DNA of 64,000 nt from Siphonodentalium dalli (taxonomy: Eukaryota > Mollusca > Scaphopoda > Gadilida > Siphonodentaliidae): assembly GCA_032622095.1 (NCBI GenBank), contig CP136068.1, forward strand, positions 47,672,443 to 47,736,442, written 5' to 3'. This document shows positions 47,879 to 58,827 of this stretch, piece by piece. Position numbers and translations under genes: made by a program. The stretch's first letter is position 1. Every line of letters begins with the position of its first letter. Below the pieces are notes generated by a model. It made no database searches and was not told the origin of the DNA. It was given only the letters and a program-made list of their open reading frames with translations.

Positions 47879-48395
47879 TCCGATTGCGCCAAATAGTAGG
47901 CGAGTAGGAATCCTACTGGGGTACTATCATACAATATTTTATCTCACGTGACTATCTAATTCTTATCCACACGTGTGGTTGGTTGCTTGGCATTCACTAT
48001 TATCGATAGTGTCCTCCACGACACAATAGTGGGCCTCCTAATTTTAGCACACCCACTATCGCTTGTTTTTCTAAACGAAACCTTCAGTTTGTTTTCGGTA
48101 AAAAAGATAGGTATTGTTTTGATCTGACGGCATTGTTGAACAACTACGATGCCTGCTTTCCATTGCTTTCGAAATAAGTCGAAATGGTAACAATACCTCA
48201 TGAAGTAGAAGATTTAAAGTTGCACAGTTAGAAGCAGGACAATTTATTGAAGCGAATTTGACCATGCAGCAAAAAATACGGAGACAACAAAATTCACACT
48301 GGAAATTCTAAAATCTTTCTAAGATGAAAAGGACATACGTGAAATATGAAATATGTGATCTGGCCCATGAAGAACGTTCTATAAAATATAATAAA

Positions 48396-48529
48396 TATTG
48401 CACGGCTTGTCGGCGACTATGCCAAAATAGTGGTCCTCGGTGGAGGAATAGTCCCCTTGCCTCCGACTCGGGTACTATTCCTCCCCTCGGACAACTATGT
48501 TGGCATAGTCACCTCCAAGCCGTGCAATA
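48396..48529. repeat. 134-bp hairpin (MITE-like)
   Basis: Ends TATTGCACGGCTTG / CAAGCCGTGCAATA, with inner pairing of GACTATGCCAAAATAGT to ACTATGTTGGCATAGTC and GAGGAATAGT to ACTATTCCTC. Arms are about 60 bp. It lies 500 bp beyond the Penelope element. Confidence 0.85.
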
Positions 48530-48984
48530 ATTATATAATAGTATAGCAGTATGCAGCCAATCGGAATGCGAGGATGTCACGTGATATATAATATGCACCG
48601 ATAACGGGAGCGCCACAACAAACTTAATTATTTGTGCATTTTTGACTTTTCGGTCGCCTCTTTGCCTACCGGACTCAACTTCTAATCAATTTATTGACTG
48701 TGACGGTGGATAATGCTTGATAAAATTGAGTGCGTTGACTATGTATTGTCATGAGTGCAATTGCCGTTCATTCTCAAAGCTGCTTCACTTGAATAAAGCA
48801 CTACTACTGATACAGGACATTGGACACGCATATTGGATAAAACGCTGGAACTTTATGAAAACGGACTCATTGGTGAACATATTTATGTGTCCTAAATTTA
48901 CGAAAACATACATATTTGGAGAAATTTTCAGACTGCATAATTATTCTAGCTGGTACTCAAATCGTATCTTACCCAAACTGCAGG

Positions 48985-49225
48985 TACTTGTACTAATCAC
49001 GGATGTGTCGAAACTTTGTTCTCAGTCGATTAAAGAGCTGTTTTTTGTTTGTTATATAGCTGTTGACTATTTTTCGTGTGCATACATTCAAGAGTCTATT
49101 ATGGTCACTGTAATCGGTTCGACACCATTTGTTATTTGCGAATAAGATCAACTAATATTGTTTCGTTGTAATTGTCACTGAGCATAACGATATTCGTCCC
49201 ATTGGACCCACAAGGTAACCATATC
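48985..49225. repeat. Diverged intronic duplicate, copy 2
   Basis: Partner of 44160-44430. A further matching patch, CCTCCATAAATCTGA(T/C)ATATA, occurs at about 49470 and 45540. The copy-1 side is split by the RTE/SINE-like element. Confidence 0.65.
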
Positions 49226-49564
49226 AGATTATATACATGGACGAACATTCGGTTGGATGTTTAATAATAAACACACTGGATATCTTGATATGAAAACAGT
49301 CACCAGACGAATGGAAGTCCGTCCGTGTCAATCGCTATAAACGCGATGACGGGTGGTCTACGGACGTAAAGTTTGTGAGACTCAGATGAACACAACCCTG
49401 TATGGGGCATCATTTTTGGATATTACGTACAATTCGTTTGAAGCAATGAACACTCATGCTGAGTCCGGGCCTCCATAAATCTGATATATATAATGCATTT
49501 GAATTTGTGATTCTATAATTATGCACAATCAGTTTGTGTTGAAACTTGAACGTTTCCATCTCAG

Positions 49565-49714
49565 TGCTGGATGAATGCAATGACGAATGCAGCCATATAT
49601 GTGAACTGGACGCCGGTGGAGACACATGGGTGTGCTCATGCCCCGAGAACATGGAGCTATCCCCTGATAAAGTCACGTGTACAGGAGACACTACGCCAGC
49701 GACCAGTACTCAAG
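49565..49714 (+). CDS. RTK exon H: EGF-like module
   Basis: The acceptor is CATCTCAG and the donor CAAG|GTCTGT. The exon is 150 nt, phase 1-1, the usual cassette for an extracellular module. Six cysteines occur in the order C-x3-C-x3-C-x11-C-x-C-x12-C, starting LDECNDEC and ending LSPDKVTC. This is an EGF-like fold of the LDL-receptor type, and the leading DEC hints at calcium binding. A short Thr/Ser-rich linker (GDTTPATSTQG) follows. The module lies between the last Ig domain and the membrane. Confidence 0.92.
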
Positions 49715-49906
49715 GTCTGTATAATGTATCAGTTATCTTATGTTTGCTTTTAAAGATTCCCAAAACCAACTTTAAACATGCCCAGCGAATATAAGATGAT
49801 AATTGTTCACGATCATTATAGAACGAGAATGAGCATTAAATATTCCATGAACGTAATTTAAGAGGGTTTCAGTAACTTACGAGGTGACATGTTCCTTTCT
49901 CAATAG

Positions 49907-50052
49907 GCGTAACAGTGTATGGTGTCACAAATAGTCCTCAACAAAGTAACAGCACACCTCTTATTGTGGGAGCTGTTGTTGGAGGTGTCATCGCTGTGGC
50001 TGTCGTGGGCATATTGGTCGCGGTTGTCATCACACGGAAGAGAAAGTCTAGG
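49907..50052 (+). CDS. RTK exon I: transmembrane helix
   Basis: The acceptor is TTTCTCAATAG and the donor AGG|GTAAGT. The exon is 146 nt, phase 1 in and phase 0 out. A short extracellular stalk with NST leads into about 24 hydrophobic residues rich in Gly, Ala and Val (from PLIVGAVVGG to LVAVVI). The basic stop-transfer TRKRKSR follows and fixes type I topology with the kinase inside the cell. Confidence 0.93.
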
Positions 50053-51043
50053 GTAAGTCTGTTATAATAACATAACACATTACAGTCTGTTTATGTCTGT
50101 TTATGTGGGTGTCTGTCTCATTGTGTGCCAAGGACGTCAAACAGACACAAGTAACACATACTTGTATAGATGTAATAGTGGTGGCCGTGGTGGGGTTAAC
50201 ATACACTGATATACGTAGGGTAAACTTGAATAAAGGACTTCTTACGTTTTTGGATATTTTCAAATAGCCGGGACTTAGACTGTGATTTAACTATAAGTAG
50301 GACAATGTCCGATGTTTTGTATAACAAAAATATCATACATCAATACAGTCAATGTTTGTTTCTAACTTGAAGTAATGTCGCACACTCCTCTGTGGTGATC
50401 AATTGGTGTTTGAGAATCAACTAGTTGTTCCCGATAAATGTTCATCATAACTATTTGAACTCAATTATGCTATCGTCCCTATATATATATATATATATAT
50501 GATGCTGGTCCATTTGAAATTTTTCAATGAATATGTGGCTCCAAAGAAAGGCAAAATATTCACACTTTTGAGTAGTTAAAATATGCTATTTCCCGAAATA
50601 GTCACAATTGAATGTTACATTCAGCAACATTTCATTTTTAACCCCTTCATTGCTAATGACGCTACATTACGCTGCGTGTTGGGCCGTTGACGTTATGACC
50701 ATTTCTAGCGATAAAATATAACGGGAATATCACGAAAACCATCAAACCGACTCAGGTTAATGACTATTATCATTCACAATCTTGGAACATCATACACTGT
50801 TTGAAACTTTGATATACAGTTGTTATGATGATTCAATCTCTGAGTTCCATTTCTAAATCATGGCCGAGTGCTAGTGTGCTGAAGTAGGTCCGTACTTAGT
50901 ACTGGTGTCACAGCATGACAATTTACGTCCGTAATCAGTACTGACGTATAGCAGCCAAGAGTTTAAACCTTGAAACTCTGGAGTATTAGCATACATGCAT
51001 CACTAATTAATACATTTTGTACAATCATATGTAAATGTTGCAG
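50053..51043. other. Intron I-J
   Basis: 990 bp with an (AT)n run at about 50481-50500. A short inverted pair around GTCCGTACTTAGTACTG / CAGTACTGACGTA lies near 50890-50945. Nothing coding. Confidence 0.5.
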
Positions 51044-51112
51044 AGAGAAGATCGATCCCATCTCAAATATTCGACAGCACATACACCACATGGAGCTAGC
51101 CCCTTTGTAAAT
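51044..51112 (+). CDS. RTK exon J: juxtamembrane segment
   Basis: The acceptor is AAATGTTGCAG and the donor AAT|GTAAGT. The exon is 69 nt (23 codons), phase 0-0. The peptide REDRSHLKYSTAHTPHG is followed by ASPFVN. It is polar with one tyrosine, as expected of a cytoplasmic juxtamembrane linker. Support comes from splice signals, phase fit and position rather than from a conserved motif. Confidence 0.78.
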
Positions 51113-51794
51113 GTAAGTACCGTAGAATCAGTCTCTTTAAAAACTCGAGAAACTGTTACAATATTTACGACTCTATAACTCTAATTTACTTGTCGTTTAT
51201 CTAATAATGGGATTTCGACTTGGTTAGTGAAGTAACAGTTCGTTGCATGGCGGAGTCAGTGAGTGGTTGCATTTAAATGAGAGGTAACTGGTGTGTTGAC
51301 ATTTTCCACGTAGAGCGAAGTATAATACAGAATACCGGTGATATATTAATAATTGAATGCGCTAAAGTTACTCATCGCGATTTAGTAGACATTTGAGTAT
51401 TTTTTTCAGCCGATAATACTTATTACTGACAATTTGTTCGGATATCCTGCTGTATTTATAATTAATGCTGAAAACTACGATTCTCACAAATATTTTCACA
51501 CCAGACGTGTGCTCCATATTTGCATCGAAAGCATATATCACGTAATATTGGGAACGCCGCATCATCCTATAAATATTGTATGTACACATGTAGGACTGTT
51601 CGAGATATACATCTCGCAAATATTTTAAAGAGACATGTATAGCATGTGCTCGTCTCTCAATGTAAGTTAATCCCAAACAATATCATTATAAGTGAGTCCA
51701 TTATATTCAGAACAACAAGAATGTGTAGCTGTTCGATCAGCCTGTTCTCCGAAAAACCAGCACATTATATGCGTGTAATAGAACTTGTTTCGTT

Positions 51795-51901
51795 AGATCA
51801 TCTGCGTAAAATCGCCTCATTTTGCGTCGATAATGAGCTGAACATGAGAACATTTTAATCACACTATCGACTTATAATAAGGTGATTCTTAGCCGATTAT
51901 G
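51795..51901. repeat. Hairpin family copy 1
   Basis: Inverted ends AGATCATCTGCGTAAAATCG / GATTCTTAGCCGATTAT around GTCGATAATGAG ... CTATCGACTTATAATA. More diverged than copies 2 and 3. Confidence 0.75.
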
Positions 51902-52209
51902 TGCGAACAATGGCACAAATAAGCCAACTCATGATTTTCAAGTTCACGCTCTTTAAATGTGTTTTCACTGTGGCCCTCGCTATAAAACGAAATAACGGAT
52001 AAGAGTCCTGTATCTGCTTATTTCACAATCAAATAATCGCATTATGTACATACTTCACATTACAGGTCGAGTATGTGCGTATTTTTGCGAGGATATGCTG
52101 GTTCAACAGTCGCAGCCGTTATTTCGTTTTTTGGTCCGGGCCACACTCATTTTAAAGAGCGTACACCAGACAAGTCGTGGGTTGCTTATCTATGTCATTG
52201 TCAGCACAT

Positions 52210-52310
52210 AATCTGCTTAGAATCGCCTCATTATGTGTCGATAATGCGGCTAAATGTATCTCATTTCCACCACAGTATCGACTCAGAATGAGTGGATTCT
52301 AAGCAGATTA
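52210..52310. repeat. Hairpin family copy 2
   Basis: AATCTGCTTAGAATCGCCTC at the left and GGATTCTAAGCAGATT at the right, with GTCGATAATG / AGTATCGACTCAGAATG inside. It follows an inverted version of the module at 51905-52060 (GTTATTTCGTTTTTTGGTCC, GGGCCACACTCATTTTAAAG). Confidence 0.82.
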
Positions 52311-52434
52311 ACTACATAAATAAGTTCTATTAAAAGCAGATAACGTGCTGGTTTTCGGGCGAACAGGCTGGCTGGTTTGATATGGGATGTGGACACACTT
52401 GGGGTGCATCCCCACTACTGATCGCGTGTGCCAA

Positions 52435-52538
52435 CTTTGTGTTTATATAGGCTATTTCCACTTGCGGTTTATATAGACTGTTTTCACTTTGTGTTTATAT
52501 AGGCTATTTCCACTTGCGGTTTATATAGACTGTTTTCA
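52435..52538. repeat. 52-bp tandem duplication (2 copies)
   Basis: CTTTGTGTTTATATAGGC ... TATAGACTGTTTTCA repeated exactly. Each copy is itself two related 26-bp halves containing TTTATATAG. Confidence 0.92.
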
Positions 52539-52915
52539 CTTAGGTGTTTATAAAAGAGTGCCTAGGGCATATGTCCATCATCGGTCGCGCGTGTGTCTAC
52601 TACGTTCAGTCGCGGCAAGTTTAAAGTTCGAACAGCTTTATAAATATGACTGACTTCGTTAGCTAATGTCTAGAACACTGGCATTGCATCATGAATTGTT
52701 AAGTGTGTTTGGCAGTTGATACTGAGAACAAACTCGGAAATGGCTGACTCTATATCTGCATCGTTTAGAGAAATACGCCATCAAATCTGAGATGACTTCA
52801 TATGTGTAGTGCATTTATCCGAACATATTTTGACAATCCTCTGACCGGCTGGTTTTGAAAACACGTGGAATTGTACATGGTGAACAGCTTATTAATGATC
52901 CAATTTCTTTACCAG

Positions 52916-53093
52916 ATGGACAACGTCCACAATCAACTATATAGGAACCGAGATGAGTTCCCACGGGGACGACTAACTTTAGGGGCGACAATCGGTGAGG
53001 GGAAGTTCGGGCGAGTAGTCAAAGGGAGAGCACTCGATATCACTGGTGAGCATGCTGGTCGCTGGGAAGATGTTGCCGTCAAAATGTCCAAAG
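52916..53093 (+). CDS. RTK exon K: kinase N-lobe, glycine loop and VAVK lysine
   Basis: The acceptor is TTTCTTTACCAG and the donor AAAG|GTACGT. The exon is 178 nt, phase 0 in and phase 1 out. After a juxtamembrane stretch with NQLYRNRDEF it reads RLTLGATIGEGKFGRVVKG, the GxGxFG nucleotide-binding loop, then DVAVKMSK with the beta-3 lysine. The spacing from the glycine loop to VAVK includes an insert (ALDITGEHAGRWE), as in several receptor kinases. Confidence 0.96.
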
Positions 53094-53750
53094 GTACGTT
53101 AACATCGATATGTATTTTTGAAGAGGTATTCAGGACTGCAAACCAATTTTATGGAATAAACATATTTCAGATACGTGTGTATAGTTACACACATTTATAT
53201 TCTGTAGTATTATTTCATTAGATTCCTATCAGCTAATTTATTCAAATAGGTAATTACATTAGATCGGAAATGAACTTTGAGCGTTGGAATTTTGCCAGGA
53301 CAACGTGTGACGTCACGACAACGTCATTATACAGTTACTACCATTTAATGGATGAGCAGCTGCAAGACGACCAACATGGGCACGCTGTCCATGTGCAATA
53401 AATACAATTCGCTGTATCACTTGGCATGTTGTTCATTGTATTGTTGTGCATATCAATTTAAATGTTCAAATGTTCAATATAAAATATAAAACACATTAAT
53501 TTTGCTGAATCGGTCATTCTCATCTTTTCATAAATGTACCGAGGTGCCCACAACTGAAGTTACGATCATATGGCAAACATGGACGTTGTATATTTCCCTT
53601 AGTAATTTTTAATCCCGTCTATGTTGTAGAATTAGATTAACCTGGATCGCTTAATCACAATTTTCCACAACCTGGGAAATATCACAAAAACACAATGAGT
53701 GTCGCAAATTCAGCATTAATAATTGTTCAAAATTCCGCGTATCGTTGTAG
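53094..53750. other. Intron K-L
   Basis: 657 bp of unique AT-rich intron. Nothing recognised. Confidence 0.5.
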
Positions 53751-53861
53751 ATAGTCCATCGGAACTGGCGACTCAAGATGTTCTTAAAGAGATCAAAGTC
53801 CTAAGCTCCTTCACGCATCATGTCAATATAGTGAAGTATCTCGGCAGCTGTACGCTAACAG
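53751..53861 (+). CDS. RTK exon L: kinase alpha-C helix
   Basis: The acceptor is TATCGTTGTAG and the donor AACAG|GTGAGC. The exon is 111 nt, phase 1-1. The peptide DVLKEIKVLSSFTHHVNIVK carries the alpha-C glutamate that pairs with the beta-3 lysine, then the HxNIV motif and the beta-4 strand YLGSCTLTG. Confidence 0.95.
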
Positions 53862-54179
53862 GTGAGCTTGTCGATTGAATCAATATCATGACAACTACAC
53901 CAATTGGATCATTACAGATTATCTATATCTTAATGGCACTTCTTCCGACAGCAAGATTAAAATGTCTAAAAAACCAACTTGCAATATAGACGTATATGTA
54001 TAAGTCCATAAATAGCAAATGAAACATGTCCTGTTGCACAATGTCACTTAGAAGGTTGTTTTTATGTTTCAAAACACAAACCGGATGCTCAGACGGAGTA
54101 AATTGGCTTACAACTGTTAAGCCTATTCTCCCGAAAATTCGCACGTTATTTGCTTACAATCGAACTTGATGTAGGTAGA

Positions 54180-54281
54180 TAATCTGCTTAGAATCGCATA
54201 ATTTCTGGCCAATAATGTGCTGGAAATGCGAGCGTTTTATTCACATTATCGACTCATAATGAGGCCATTCTAAGCAGATTA
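54180..54281. repeat. Hairpin family copy 3
   Basis: AATCTGCTTAGAATCGCATA / GCCATTCTAAGCAGATT ends and ATTATCGACTCATAATGAGG inside. It is followed at 54296-54430 by AATAAGCAAACTC, GCTCTTTAA and CACTGTGGCC text shared with 51920-52060. Confidence 0.82.
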
Positions 54282-55767
54282 TCTGCAGACAATGACAGAA
54301 ATAAGCAAACTCGCGATTTTTCAGGTGAACGCTCTTTAACATGTGTATTCACTGTGGCCGCCCGCGATATAACGGCGGTGACTCCATTGTCTGCTTATTT
54401 CGTAATCAGATAATCACATTATGTACCTACGTGGCACTCGATGTATACAGTCAAAGACTACACTGCATGAGTACGCTGATGTGCAGTCAAGTCTACCAAA
54501 TATTGACTTTATGTTTGTCTGTATTGCCGAACACGTGCCACACACGTTAAGAAAATCGTTTTGTATTCATGATGTATCTTTCTTTTATATTCTCCGGTTG
54601 ACTGGTCTCTTCGACACGAAAGTTTTATGTCATAACATGAATCTATACAGTAATTTGAATCAATTGGATATTCGGCTTTTGGGATATTTTATTTTGAATT
54701 CATACACCGGAAATAATGTCCATTCGAAAATAATGTGTATTGTTTCCGAGTGGCTTTCTTTTTTCGGAAAATAAACTAAGACTGGCATCAATCTAAACAT
54801 ATTAGCCACCGCTTGGGTAGCCTGTGCAATGATACCCTGGACTGGGTCATTGTGCATCACTTAAACGCTTCCTATTTTACAGTTGTCGCCTGATGTACGT
54901 TGTGGGGGCTGCACTGGCATGTAGTTCAGAGCGGGTGTAGGTGCACTATATACACGTCACTTAAGTGCTCCCATCAGCGTACTTACAATTAATGTGGTGG
55001 AATCATGACTGGTTCAATTCAATAGTTTTTTACTCCGTCCATGACTTATGGAACTGGATGATACCACATATATAATGAATTACAAATTAAACAACAGCTA
55101 CATGTAAATATTATATATACTTAGTTGCCCAAAAAAAGAAGAAGGTAAATATGGATTTGAAGTAGTATTAATTGATCGTAGAGATGGGTAACAGCCAAAT
55201 GGTTTCGTATCGATGGTTTTGACGGATGAGTGAGTGAGTCTGTATATGTACATGTATGTACATAAAAGTTTTCAAACTGATGCAATATTTAAGATCTCTT
55301 TGGCAAATGTAGCCAAATGCACTAGCTCAGTCTTGTTCGTAGTGTTCATTAGTGCTGCCAATTTCGTGTGGCTTAGAAACATTTGGTAGTAGTCCTGCGG
55401 GCAGAGTTTACTACGCTATAAGTACAAATGTAATGGTACTCATCGCCGGTCTCATCTGAGTCGCAGAGCGTGCATTGGGGTTAAGAAATATTTGAACTTT
55501 TCCAGGAAGAAACATCAACCGGTAAGCGGGAGTTTCTTGTTCTAAGTCGCGTCATATTTACCATGAACTCTCCGGGTAATTCAGTTTAATATTTCTCCAT
55601 GCCAAATGATTCCTTCACGTTGTGATATATGACACATTTAGCCTCTGTTTGGAGTTATATAGTCCATTCGACAAGGAACAGGTCCTTACGGTTTTGTTCC
55701 ACATATCTAGTTAGGTATTCTCCTTCTACAGCTTTGTCATTCCAAACATAAGCCAGCCAACATTTAT

Positions 55768-56166
55768 TTAGAATATCTCGGATGCACACCATCCATGGGC
55801 TTCGGAATTCATCACGACAAAATTCAAGTAGATAAGTCTATAGACTGCCGCGGACATCGATCTCGAGGTGGGATCAACAAGTTTGGGCCAGTGCCGGATC
55901 ATAGATATTTCTATTTTCATGGATAATGGACAGTCTCCCGTCTCTCTATATACCATGCAGTTTGGTGTCGAGCGTTTAGCTTTAATAATAGATTTTAGAA
56001 ATTTTAGGTGCAGCCTTTCTAGCATTACAGTATTTGCATAGCCCAGTATATTAGATCCATATAAGAGAATTGGTACTACCATTCTCTCAAATGGCTCAAG
56101 TTGGCAATCGAATGTCAAATTATTCTCCCGTATTTGCGGCTTTCTGCCCTTTTTGCCAAATAGCAT
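55768..56166 (-). pseudogene. LINE 2 RT thumb and C-terminal region
   Basis: 132 open codons: FERMVVPILLYGSNILGYAN, LHLKFLKSIIKAKRSTPNCM and VYRETGDCPLSMKIEISMIR, typical of the region downstream of the YADD block in CR1-like ORF2. Confidence 0.8.
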
Positions 56167-56675
56167 CTAGTTTTATAGAAGGTACCGGAGTGGGAGAATG
56201 GGATACCTAGGTATTTGTATTTGTTGAGTATTTCTAGTTCAATGTCCACAACTTAAATTTGTATTTGGGTTGGTGTTGATGCGATTTCGCGAATATCACT
56301 ATATTAGTTTATTCACTATATTCAGGGCATGCTGCACATCAGATGTTAGGGGGATTCGTTTGCACGTTTCTGTTTTTTGTTAAGTGTCCTCCAGTAATCA
56401 CGAGGGTATCTAGCCTTCATATGCCGAAGTTTCAAGGATACATTTACTGAGTGGTTATTAATGCTGGAATTCATCACGCGTTTGTAATGTTTACTTGCTT
56501 GTCTCAGAGCTATCGAAGTCATACTGGAATTGATTTTGTTATGTGATTTTCTTGCATTTCTAAATGCTTATCTAGCTTCCCTGCATGTTTTGCCAAACCA
56601 CAGTTTGTTTTTATTATTCCGATTTCTAGTGTGCGGGGCTATTTTCTCGCCTAACGACTCGCGAGCTGCTTTTTT

Positions 56676-57041
56676 TCAATTGTCGCATATCCTCTTTTCT
56701 ACAAGTTCGATTTGTATGTCATTTTCGCCCTGTGTCATTTCCGCCAAATCACATAGTATAGTTTTGTCAAGGTTTTCAGCGAATACGTCTGCGCGATTTT
56801 CATGCCATAGTTTGACTCCCTGTGGCGCTTTGGTTATGTATTTGTTGGTAATCGATGGTGTGCTAGTTCCTGGAGACTTCAGTGCCAAACATAATGGGGA
56901 GCGGCAGTCGGATTTGAGTGGGCAAAAATCAGGTACTTCGAACTCATTTTCCGGGTCCATCAATACTGCTTCTGATTTGACATAACATACCAGGCTTCGG
57001 TCCTTACACGTTAACTTTCCTATGCCCTTGTCGGCACACAT
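56676..57041 (-). pseudogene. LINE 2 endonuclease C-terminal part
   Basis: 121 open codons covering the late endonuclease motifs (KLTCKDRSLV in place of SxxDY-type text, then FEVPDFCPLKSDCRSPLCLA) and the start of the linker to the RT. The GDFNART motif is in a different frame near 57260. Confidence 0.75.
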
Positions 57042-58651
57042 TCTGCCATTCCATATTGGGGTTCCATTTTGTTTGCAGAATACTATGAGTTTAGGACCGA
57101 GACTATTTTTTCGAGGGTCACATGATGCTCTTTCGAGAGGTATACCTTTTAAAGATAAAGCCTCAATAATGTCTGTGTTGAGATCTGTAAATGAACTTGG
57201 GGATCCTTCTCTGTTTCGTCAGACACGTTTAGATCAAGATCCGGTATCGACTGTGTACGGGCATTGAAGTCTCCAGCAAATAGTAATATGAACGTTTTGT
57301 TTTCGCTAATAAACATAATTTCATCACCAAGTACATCATGGCTGTTTAACCAATGATAATCATAACGCAGTAGTCAAGCAATCTAAAATTCGAATAAACG
57401 AAATTACAGCTATATTATTATGAATTTATTGAAAATCTGGAGAATACGTAGCAAGTCTAAGCAAATGGTCTATTTTCTCATATACTATTTGTGTCATTTG
57501 GCGCATTTCCGACTCACACGGATGGTTTTGATCTAACAACCCAGTTAGTGTAATTAGCAAACAGATCAATTAGTTAGAAATATTTGCTCGTCTTTCGCCT
57601 TATGTTTTGTCATGAACTATCACCGTGTGAACTTAAATTACACGACAGACCAATAACAGTGAAGAAGTTCAAGCCTGAATATTCGATTTTAGTACTCAAT
57701 ATCAGGAGAGTCTCAGTTTTGTTAGAAATCCTGATGTTGATGGTGTATTTAGAGTTCCACGCTAATGTTTACGAAACAGAATTAATCATGAGATTTATTT
57801 CATTAATGTCTCTATAGAAAAATAGTTACAATACTGTTATGTGTTGGAATTAATGTGTCTAGTTACATCGTATCGTTTTTTAAATGTTTTAACTTAACAT
57901 TGCAGATAATGATCTCAAATTCGATATGTTTATGTCAGCAAAAATGCAGAGTAAAAAACATATTTTAACATTAATTGAGTACAACATAAACTAAATTAAA
58001 CCCAGACACCCTGTCCATCGATTTGTTTCTGTCTGAAATTGATGCGAGATACTGCTTGGAGAAGTATACCTCACTGAAGACAGATAATTTTAACCAATTA
58101 CAAATATAATGGGATGATATACAATGTATATGTAACCGTGTCAAGACATATGGGCAACAAAATTAAACGACAACACCAAGTACGCATGCCGAATAGATGC
58201 AACAGTTCAACAAATGAAACTATTATTGTATTCATATTTCCATTTTTCTTTTAATTTTTGGTGTGCAACATGTCTACATGTGAATGGTATGTCAATATAA
58301 TGAGTGCAAAGTATTCGTGTGTTCTGCGAGTAAGAGAACTCCAACAACCCATGTCATTAAAGACAGTATTGTTACTGTGTGGTGTATATGGAAAGTCACA
58401 ATGTTCTATTATGTGCATGTTCATAGTGTTAGATAATGGAAACTTATGTGTTTATGTTGCTATTGTAACTGGAGGTTAACTCAGCATAAGCGATGACTCG
58501 CTTGTTGTTAGATCCTCTTTACCCTGATCTATTTTCAATCATGTTCTAAACATTTATAAAACATATTCTATACTTATATGTTCGTTGAGGGTAGAACTAA
58601 ATATGGTTTAAACCAACCCGGAATACATCTTCAAATCTCGCACCTTTTCAG

Positions 58652-58827
58652 ATCCAATGATGATTATACTTGAGTACGTATGTGGGCTGAGCCTTCAGAC
58701 GTACCTACGGAAATGTCGACCAGAAGATTACGAAGTGCCTTATCAGAGGATACCCCCATCTCAAGATACATTCATGTGCATGGCGTTAAACATAGCTTCG
58801 GGGATGAACCATATAGCATCGTTCAAA
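58652..58827 (+). CDS. RTK exon M: hinge, short kinase insert and alpha-E
   Basis: The acceptor is CACCTTTTCAG and the donor AAA|GTAAGT. The exon is 176 nt, phase 1 in and phase 0 out. MMIILEYVCG gives the beta-5 strand and hinge, with isoleucine at the probable gatekeeper position. SLQTYLRKC is alpha-D. A short insert (RPEDYEVPYQRIPPSQ) with two tyrosines follows, then MALNIASGMNHI of alpha-E. The insert is about FGFR/Ret size and far shorter than that of PDGFR or VEGFR. Confidence 0.95.

Larger units (their letters stand above)
46640..47890 (-). mobile_element. Penelope-like element with GIY-YIG, internally deleted
   Basis: Read on the - strand: an N-terminal part with the typical IGFKFTPTPR motif (about 47680), then directly MPMGTKMASTYANLVIGYLE (RT block), LPFLDVLV, YKLTDTRQYMDFRSCHPSHT and KRNIPYCLTRQV (thumb), a linker (NPHHPNMA, then KPQPKN and ILTKARF-like text with frameshifts), and a GIY-YIG endonuclease near 46690-46800 (CHACSESYIGETGNTLRER). 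The catalytic RT palm between the first two blocks is missing, so it is dead. It is antisense to the receptor gene. Confidence 0.85.
41417..49564. other. Intron G-H, 8.1 kb, repeat-rich
   Basis: Holds the RTE/SINE-like element (44432-45224), an (AT)n run (45556-45602), several hairpins, the Penelope-like element (about 46640-47890), and a pair of diverged repeats (about 44160-44430 and 48985-49225). Open - strand segments at 43300-43659 and 43834-44000 are discussed under findings. 41420-43290 holds nothing recognised apart from an AT-rich tract. Confidence 0.55.
51113..52915. other. Intron J-K
   Basis: 1.8 kb containing two copies of a roughly 100-bp hairpin family, associated inverted modules (51905-52060 and 52100-52200) and a 52-bp tandem duplication. 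Confidence 0.6.
55480..57300 (-). mobile_element. Second LINE (CR1-like) fragment, RT core deleted
   Basis: On the - strand: GDFNART (about 57260), a frameshifted middle with CADKGIGKLTCKDRSLV, FCPLKSDCRSPLCLAL (end of the APE endonuclease) and ENRADVFAENLD. A basic linker follows (AFRNARKSHNKI..., then ARYPRDYWRTLN near 56400). The sequence then jumps near 56240-56330 to YKYLGIPFSHSGTF and the thumb/C-terminal region (FERMVVPILLYGSNILGYAN). Everything from RT fingers to YADD is missing. It is antisense to the receptor gene. Confidence 0.82.
53862..58651. other. Intron L-M
   Basis: 4.8 kb containing hairpin copy 3 (54180-54281) with its module (to about 54420) and the second LINE fragment (about 55480-57300). 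The remainder has no recognisable content. Confidence 0.55.

Noticed and set aside
48717-49145. 142-codon + strand open frame
   Set aside because: It overlaps a repeat duplicated at 44160-44430 where the frame is not preserved, and no domain is recognisable.
56530-57267. + strand open frames up to 151 codons
   Set aside because: Antisense to the second LINE's endonuclease and linker, whose conserved motifs are on the - strand.
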